From: Pseudolabrys sp.
GTDB taxonomy: Bacteria > Pseudomonadota > Alphaproteobacteria > Rhizobiales > Xanthobacteraceae
Assembly: GCA_030655215.1 (NCBI GenBank)
Contig: JAURVZ010000071.1
Span: 62,001-126,000 of the forward strand
Direction of reading: 5' to 3'
Length of the DNA: 64,000 nucleotides
Below, one piece after another: positions 60,734-64,000 of the stretch. Within the stretch, counting starts at the first letter, position 1, and every line of letters starts with the position of its first letter. The notes below the pieces were generated by a model. It was not told where the DNA came from. It did no database searches and was given only the letters and a program-made list of their open reading frames with translations. Made by a program: the position numbers and the translations under genes.

Positions 60734-61593
60734 GCATCCCCATGAATAGCACCAGCGTCCCGGCTACCGCAGCGCGCACCTTTGTCGAGGACAAAGACCG
60801 CGCCAAGGCAGTCGCCGTTTCCCGCCGCCGCAGGCAGATGGCGGTCAATGTCTTCATTCGTATCGTGTCGCTGATCACCGTCCTGATCCTGTGGGAAGTT
60901 CTCGGCGCCAAGATCGACCAGACTCTGTTCTCGACGCCGAGCAAGATTGCGGTCGCTGGCGTCAAGATGATCGCCAGCGGCGAATTGTGGGCCTATCTCG
61001 CGCCCAGCTTGATGGTGCTGCTGATCGGCCTGTCGATCGCCGTCGTCGTCGGCGTCCTGATCGGTGTGCTGCTGGCGCGCTTCCGCATTCTCGATCTGGC
61101 GCTCGGCGTCTACATCACCTTCCTCTATTCGATCCCGAGCGTGGCGCTGGTGCCGCTGATCGTGCTGTGGGCCGGCTTCGACACGACGGCCAAGGTCATC
61201 ATCCTGTTCATGTTCGCGTTCTTCCCGATGACCATCAACACTTACCAGGGCGTCAAGAACGTCGATCCGAAGCTGCTGGAAGTCGGACGCTCGTTCCGCT
61301 GCAGCGAGCGTCAGCTCTGGGCCAACATCATCCTGCCCGGCGCGCTGCCCTTCATCATCACCGGCCTGCGTCTGGCCATCGGCCGTGGCCTCATCGGCAT
61401 GGTGCTGGCCGACCTGTACACGGCGATCTCCGGTATCGGTTACCTGATCGTGCGCACGGCGAGCACTTACGAAGTGGACAAGATGTTCGTCCCGATCGTG
61501 ACGCTCGGCCTGCTCGGCGTCGGCATCACCGCCGCCGTCCGCTTCTTCGAAATGCGCGTGGCGCCGTGGACCAAGACGGGCCAGCAAGACTGA
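60730..61593 (+). CDS. NitT/TauT ABC transporter permease, system 2
   Basis: The 287-aa permease has a long polar N-terminus (about 45 residues) before the first of about six helices, and the EAA loop VKNVDPKLLEVGRSFRCSERQLW. The start overlaps the ATPase gene stop. It works with the 61629 binding protein. Confidence 0.9.
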   Translation: MSIPMNSTSVPATAARTFVEDKDRAKAVAVSRRRRQMAVNVFIRIVSLITVLILWEVLGAKIDQTLFSTPSKIAVAGVKMIASGELWAYLAPSLMVLLIGLSIAVVVGVLIGVLLARFRILDLALGVYITFLYSIPSVALVPLIVLWAGFDTTAKVIILFMFAFFPMTINTYQGVKNVDPKLLEVGRSFRCSERQLWANIILPGALPFIITGLRLAIGRGLIGMVLADLYTAISGIGYLIVRTASTYEVDKMFVPIVTLGLLGVGITAAVRFFEMRVAPWTKTGQQD

Positions 61594-61628
61594 TCGACGG
61601 CTACAAAAAACAAACGGGAGGACTTCAG

Positions 61629-62675
61629 ATGCTGAACAACAACTGGCACCGTCGCGGCGCCGGACTGCTGATGCTCGCCGGCAGCGTTATCATCGCCGAT
61701 GCTTCGTTGAACAACGCATCCGCCGCCTGCGCCGAAATGCGCAAGATGAACATCGGCGTGTCGGTGGCGCCGCCGAATGTCGTGCATTCGACGCCCTATG
61801 TCGCCAAAGAACTCGGCATCTTCGAGAAGTATTGCATCGATGCCAGCATCATCCAGTTCGACGGCGGCGGATCGCCGGCGGCGCGCGCCGCTGCGGCACA
61901 GGGCACGGCCCTCGTTTCCGTGCAGCCGGTCGCCATCGGCCGCGGCGTCAAGGTCAAGCAGATCTGGGGTCTCGCCCCGCGCCTGCCGCAGGAATATGTC
62001 GTGCCGGCCGAGGTCAAGACGGCCAAGGATCTCAAAGGCAAGAAGCTCAGCGCGGTCGGCGGCGGCGTCGGCGGCCTGAACTGGGTCATGGGCCGCGAAG
62101 TGCTGAAGACTGCCGGCCTCACCGTCGACGATGCGCAATTCATCTCCGCCGCGACCGCCGCCCGCCTGCAAGGCTTGGTCAGCGGCCAGATCGACGGCGT
62201 CATGCTGCATCCGGAAGACGTCTATCTGGCGCAGAAGATGAAGCCGGGCCTGCACTCGCTGGTCAACTTCGCCGAACTGCTGCCGAACCATATGTTCAAC
62301 GCTTATGGCGCCTCGACCGCCTGGATCGAGAAGGATCGTCCGCTGATGGTCGACGCCGTGGCGGCGATGATCGAAACCAACCGCATCATCTACAAGGATC
62401 GCGACAAGGTCGTGCCGATCATGATGACCGCTACCGGCAAGCCGAAGGAAGCTGTCGAGTTCGCCTGGGAGTCGCTGACCAAGCGCTGCGTCTGGTCGGT
62501 GAATTCCGGCTTCAACGCCGAGCGCACCAAGTGGAGCATCGAGAACGACGTCGAGAACGGCTACATCGAAGCCGACAAGAAGCCGGCGGTCGAGCAGGTC
62601 GCCGACGTCAAGCTCGCCGAGGAAGCCGTGCAGAAGGCCGGCGGGCCGGTGACCATCGGCAAGTGCACTGAATAA
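61629..62675 (+). CDS. NitT/TauT-type ABC substrate-binding protein, system 2
   Basis: The 348-aa protein has a signal peptide (HRRGAGLLMLAGSVIIADASLNNASA) and a two-lobe binding fold (MNIGVSVAPPNVVHSTPYVAKELGIFEKY and KTAKDLKGKKLSAVGGGVGGLNW). It has three cysteines (near the N-terminus, YCIDAS, and KRCVWS) that might form disulfides. GGGAGGA lies upstream of the ATG. It is the last gene of system 2, with order ATPase, permease, binding protein, unlike system 1. A strong terminator follows. Confidence 0.88.
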   Translation: MLNNNWHRRGAGLLMLAGSVIIADASLNNASAACAEMRKMNIGVSVAPPNVVHSTPYVAKELGIFEKYCIDASIIQFDGGGSPAARAAAAQGTALVSVQPVAIGRGVKVKQIWGLAPRLPQEYVVPAEVKTAKDLKGKKLSAVGGGVGGLNWVMGREVLKTAGLTVDDAQFISAATAARLQGLVSGQIDGVMLHPEDVYLAQKMKPGLHSLVNFAELLPNHMFNAYGASTAWIEKDRPLMVDAVAAMIETNRIIYKDRDKVVPIMMTATGKPKEAVEFAWESLTKRCVWSVNSGFNAERTKWSIENDVENGYIEADKKPAVEQVADVKLAEEAVQKAGGPVTIGKCTE

Positions 62676-62688
62676 GCGATCCGTGATC

Positions 62689-62726
62689 GGGGAGCAGTGA
62701 GCTTTGTCTCACTGCTCCCCTTTTTT
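62689..62726 (+). terminator. Strong intrinsic terminator after transporter system 2
   Basis: A perfect 13-bp stem (62689-62701 with 62708-62720), loop CTTTGT, then TTTTTT. Separates the transporter from the M24 gene. Confidence 0.92.
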
Positions 62727-62765
62727 GTTTTCCCTTTAGCGTCAGCCCCGAACAGGAAGCCATCA

Positions 62766-64000
62766 ATGAACGCCCAGCCGCCGCGCACGCCCCTTGGCCC
62801 CCAGACATGGGACATCGTCCGCACCAAGCTCGACCAGTCGCTGCCCTTCGCCAATATGCGCGACACGCCGTATTACCGCGACGCGGTCTATGAGCAGTTC
62901 TCGGCCAAGGAATATGCCCGCCGCTACGCCGCGCTGCGCGCCAAGATGAAAGAGCACAAGCTGGATGCCGTGATCGCCGCCGGTGGCCCGAGCCACTGGA
63001 GCTTCGGCGCCGGCATGTTGTGGCTGACCGGACACATCGAGTGGCACGCGCTGTGCTGCTACGTGCTGGTGCCGCTCGATGGCGAGCCGACCATGATCTA
63101 TTCGATGGGCGGCACGCATGCCGAAGCCGTGCGCCGTGTTGTCGACGTCGCGGTCAAGGATGTCCGTCACAGCCGCAACGGCAAATATGCCGACGTCATG
63201 GTCGAGCGCCTGAAGGAGCTGAAGCTGGAGCGCGGCCGAATCGGCCTGATGGAAATCGACCCGCGCCACGAAGACTACATGCCGGTCAACCAGTACAACA
63301 CCTTGCGCTCCAGCCTGCCGAACGCCGAACTGGTGTTCACCAAGAACTTCCTGCACGACCTCGTCGTCATCCATAGCGCCGAAGAACTCGACTGTGTCCG
63401 CAAGGCCGGCGTGCTGTGCCAGAAGGCGATGGAAGCCATGGTCGCGCGCGCCAGGCCCGGCGTGAAGGAATACGAACTGCGCGCCGCCGCCGGCGCCGCC
63501 ATTCTCAAAGGCGGCGGCGACATCGACTTCCTGATCATCGGCTCAACGCCAATGGACAACCCAGCGATGGTGTTCGGCAATCCCCGCCCATCGCAGCGCG
63601 TGCTCAAGCAAGGCGACATCATCAATATGGAGCTGGCGGCCGGCTATCGCGGCTACACCGCGCAGATCGGCTCGCCAATCACGCTCGGTGAACCGACCGA
63701 GATGGTGCGCAAGTTCTGGAACGAGATCACCCTGCCGGGCTATCACAAGATCGTCGCCGAGATGCTCCCCGGCAAGGCGGCCGAGGACATGCGCACCGCC
63801 AGCCGCTTCTTCCGCGACAGCGGCGTGCAATCGCGCCCGACCCAGTGCCACGGCATCGATCTGGTCACCGACAATCCGCATGTTGCCGCCGAACATGTGC
63901 GCGGCGAGGAAATCGACATGGTGCTCAAGCCCGGCATGGTGATCATGGCCGAGCCGAACCCGATCACCGCCGACGGTCTGTTCGGAATCTTCCTCGGCCA
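62766..64000 (+). CDS. M24 (creatinase-like) family protein, partial at right edge
   Basis: The frame is open from an ATG after AGGAAG to the window edge (411 codons). It has a creatinase N-domain (about 45-200) and a pita-bread domain. Where aminopeptidase P has its first metal aspartate, the protein has Glu289 (INMELAAGYRG), and no aspartate follows at the second position. His362 (CHGIDLV) and Glu396 (IMAEPNP) are kept. This is the pattern of a metal-free creatinase-type hydrolase. It follows the transporter, so the imported compound might be its substrate. A second such protein is at 10209. Confidence 0.82.
   Translation, partial: MNAQPPRTPLGPQTWDIVRTKLDQSLPFANMRDTPYYRDAVYEQFSAKEYARRYAALRAKMKEHKLDAVIAAGGPSHWSFGAGMLWLTGHIEWHALCCYVLVPLDGEPTMIYSMGGTHAEAVRRVVDVAVKDVRHSRNGKYADVMVERLKELKLERGRIGLMEIDPRHEDYMPVNQYNTLRSSLPNAELVFTKNFLHDLVVIHSAEELDCVRKAGVLCQKAMEAMVARARPGVKEYELRAAAGAAILKGGGDIDFLIIGSTPMDNPAMVFGNPRPSQRVLKQGDIINMELAAGYRGYTAQIGSPITLGEPTEMVRKFWNEITLPGYHKIVAEMLPGKAAEDMRTASRFFRDSGVQSRPTQCHGIDLVTDNPHVAAEHVRGEEIDMVLKPGMVIMAEPNPITADGLFGIFLG

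Noticed and set aside
60891..61628. Longer in-frame extension of the 61629 binding protein to 60891
   Set aside because: That region encodes the permease in another frame. The ATG at 61629 follows a GGGAGG and begins a proper signal peptide.
1..64000. tRNA, rRNA or CRISPR arrays
   Set aside because: I scanned for cloverleaf-like tracts and for regularly spaced direct repeats and found none convincing. A covariance search (tRNAscan-SE, Infernal) would be decisive.

Overview
The window is a high-GC, densely coded chromosomal segment of an alphaproteobacterium. The gene set points to a soil or freshwater member of the Hyphomicrobiales, near the Bradyrhizobium/Pseudolabrys/Xanthobacteraceae group: a RhlE helicase next to an extended IF-1, PuuD-type urate oxidation, many CaiB, CoA-transferase, M24 and NitT/TauT genes, and small GC-rich palindromic intergenic repeats. 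The placement is inferred from gene content only. I see no rRNA, tRNA, CRISPR array, transposase or phage gene.

Layout. 1-5.6 kb: end of a membrane protein, two exported proteins, a large FAD/Fe-S D-2-hydroxyacid dehydrogenase, and a divergent glyoxylate aminotransferase. 5.6-10 kb: alpha/beta hydrolase and benzoate-CoA ligase-like enzyme (overlapping genes), a MATE exporter, and a divergent MarR regulator with a clear shared operator. 10-20 kb: single metabolic genes (creatinase-like M24 protein, exported esterase-like protein, AhpD-like protein with divergent LysR, GST, beta-hydroxyacid dehydrogenase, LVIVD propeller, CobW-type GTPase, MetF-like protein). 20-30 kb: CoA-transferase-like pair, TPR-methyltransferase, sterol-desaturase-type hydroxylase, an unaccompanied molybdenum hydroxylase large subunit, and a minus-strand aldehyde dehydrogenase, crotonase and CaiB group. 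30.7-32.5 kb: rhlE and infA.

32.6-36.3 kb: three transglutaminase-like genes and an N-formylglutamate amidohydrolase homologue. 36.5-50.1 kb: an S10 peptidase followed by a purine-use island: PuuD urate oxidase, a UraD-UraH fusion, a BMP-type ABC importer, 8-oxoguanine deaminase, and a two-gene xanthine dehydrogenase with fused Fe-S and molybdopterin subunits. Together these could import purine bases or nucleosides and take them through xanthine and urate to allantoin.

50.2-56.9 kb: a compact operon of transglutaminase-DUF2126 (1103 aa), circularly permuted ATP-grasp plus alpha-E (827 aa), and a stand-alone transglutaminase. This is the best candidate for a poorly characterised system, probably making or attaching a peptide, and the 32.6-36.3 kb transglutaminases may be related to it. 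57.0-62.7 kb: two adjacent NitT/TauT ABC importers, each with binding protein, ATPase and permease. They are followed by a second creatinase-like M24 gene that runs off the right edge.

A recurring theme is enzyme-fold proteins lacking textbook catalytic residues: both M24 proteins, the CoA-transferase-like pair, the crotonase and two transglutaminases.
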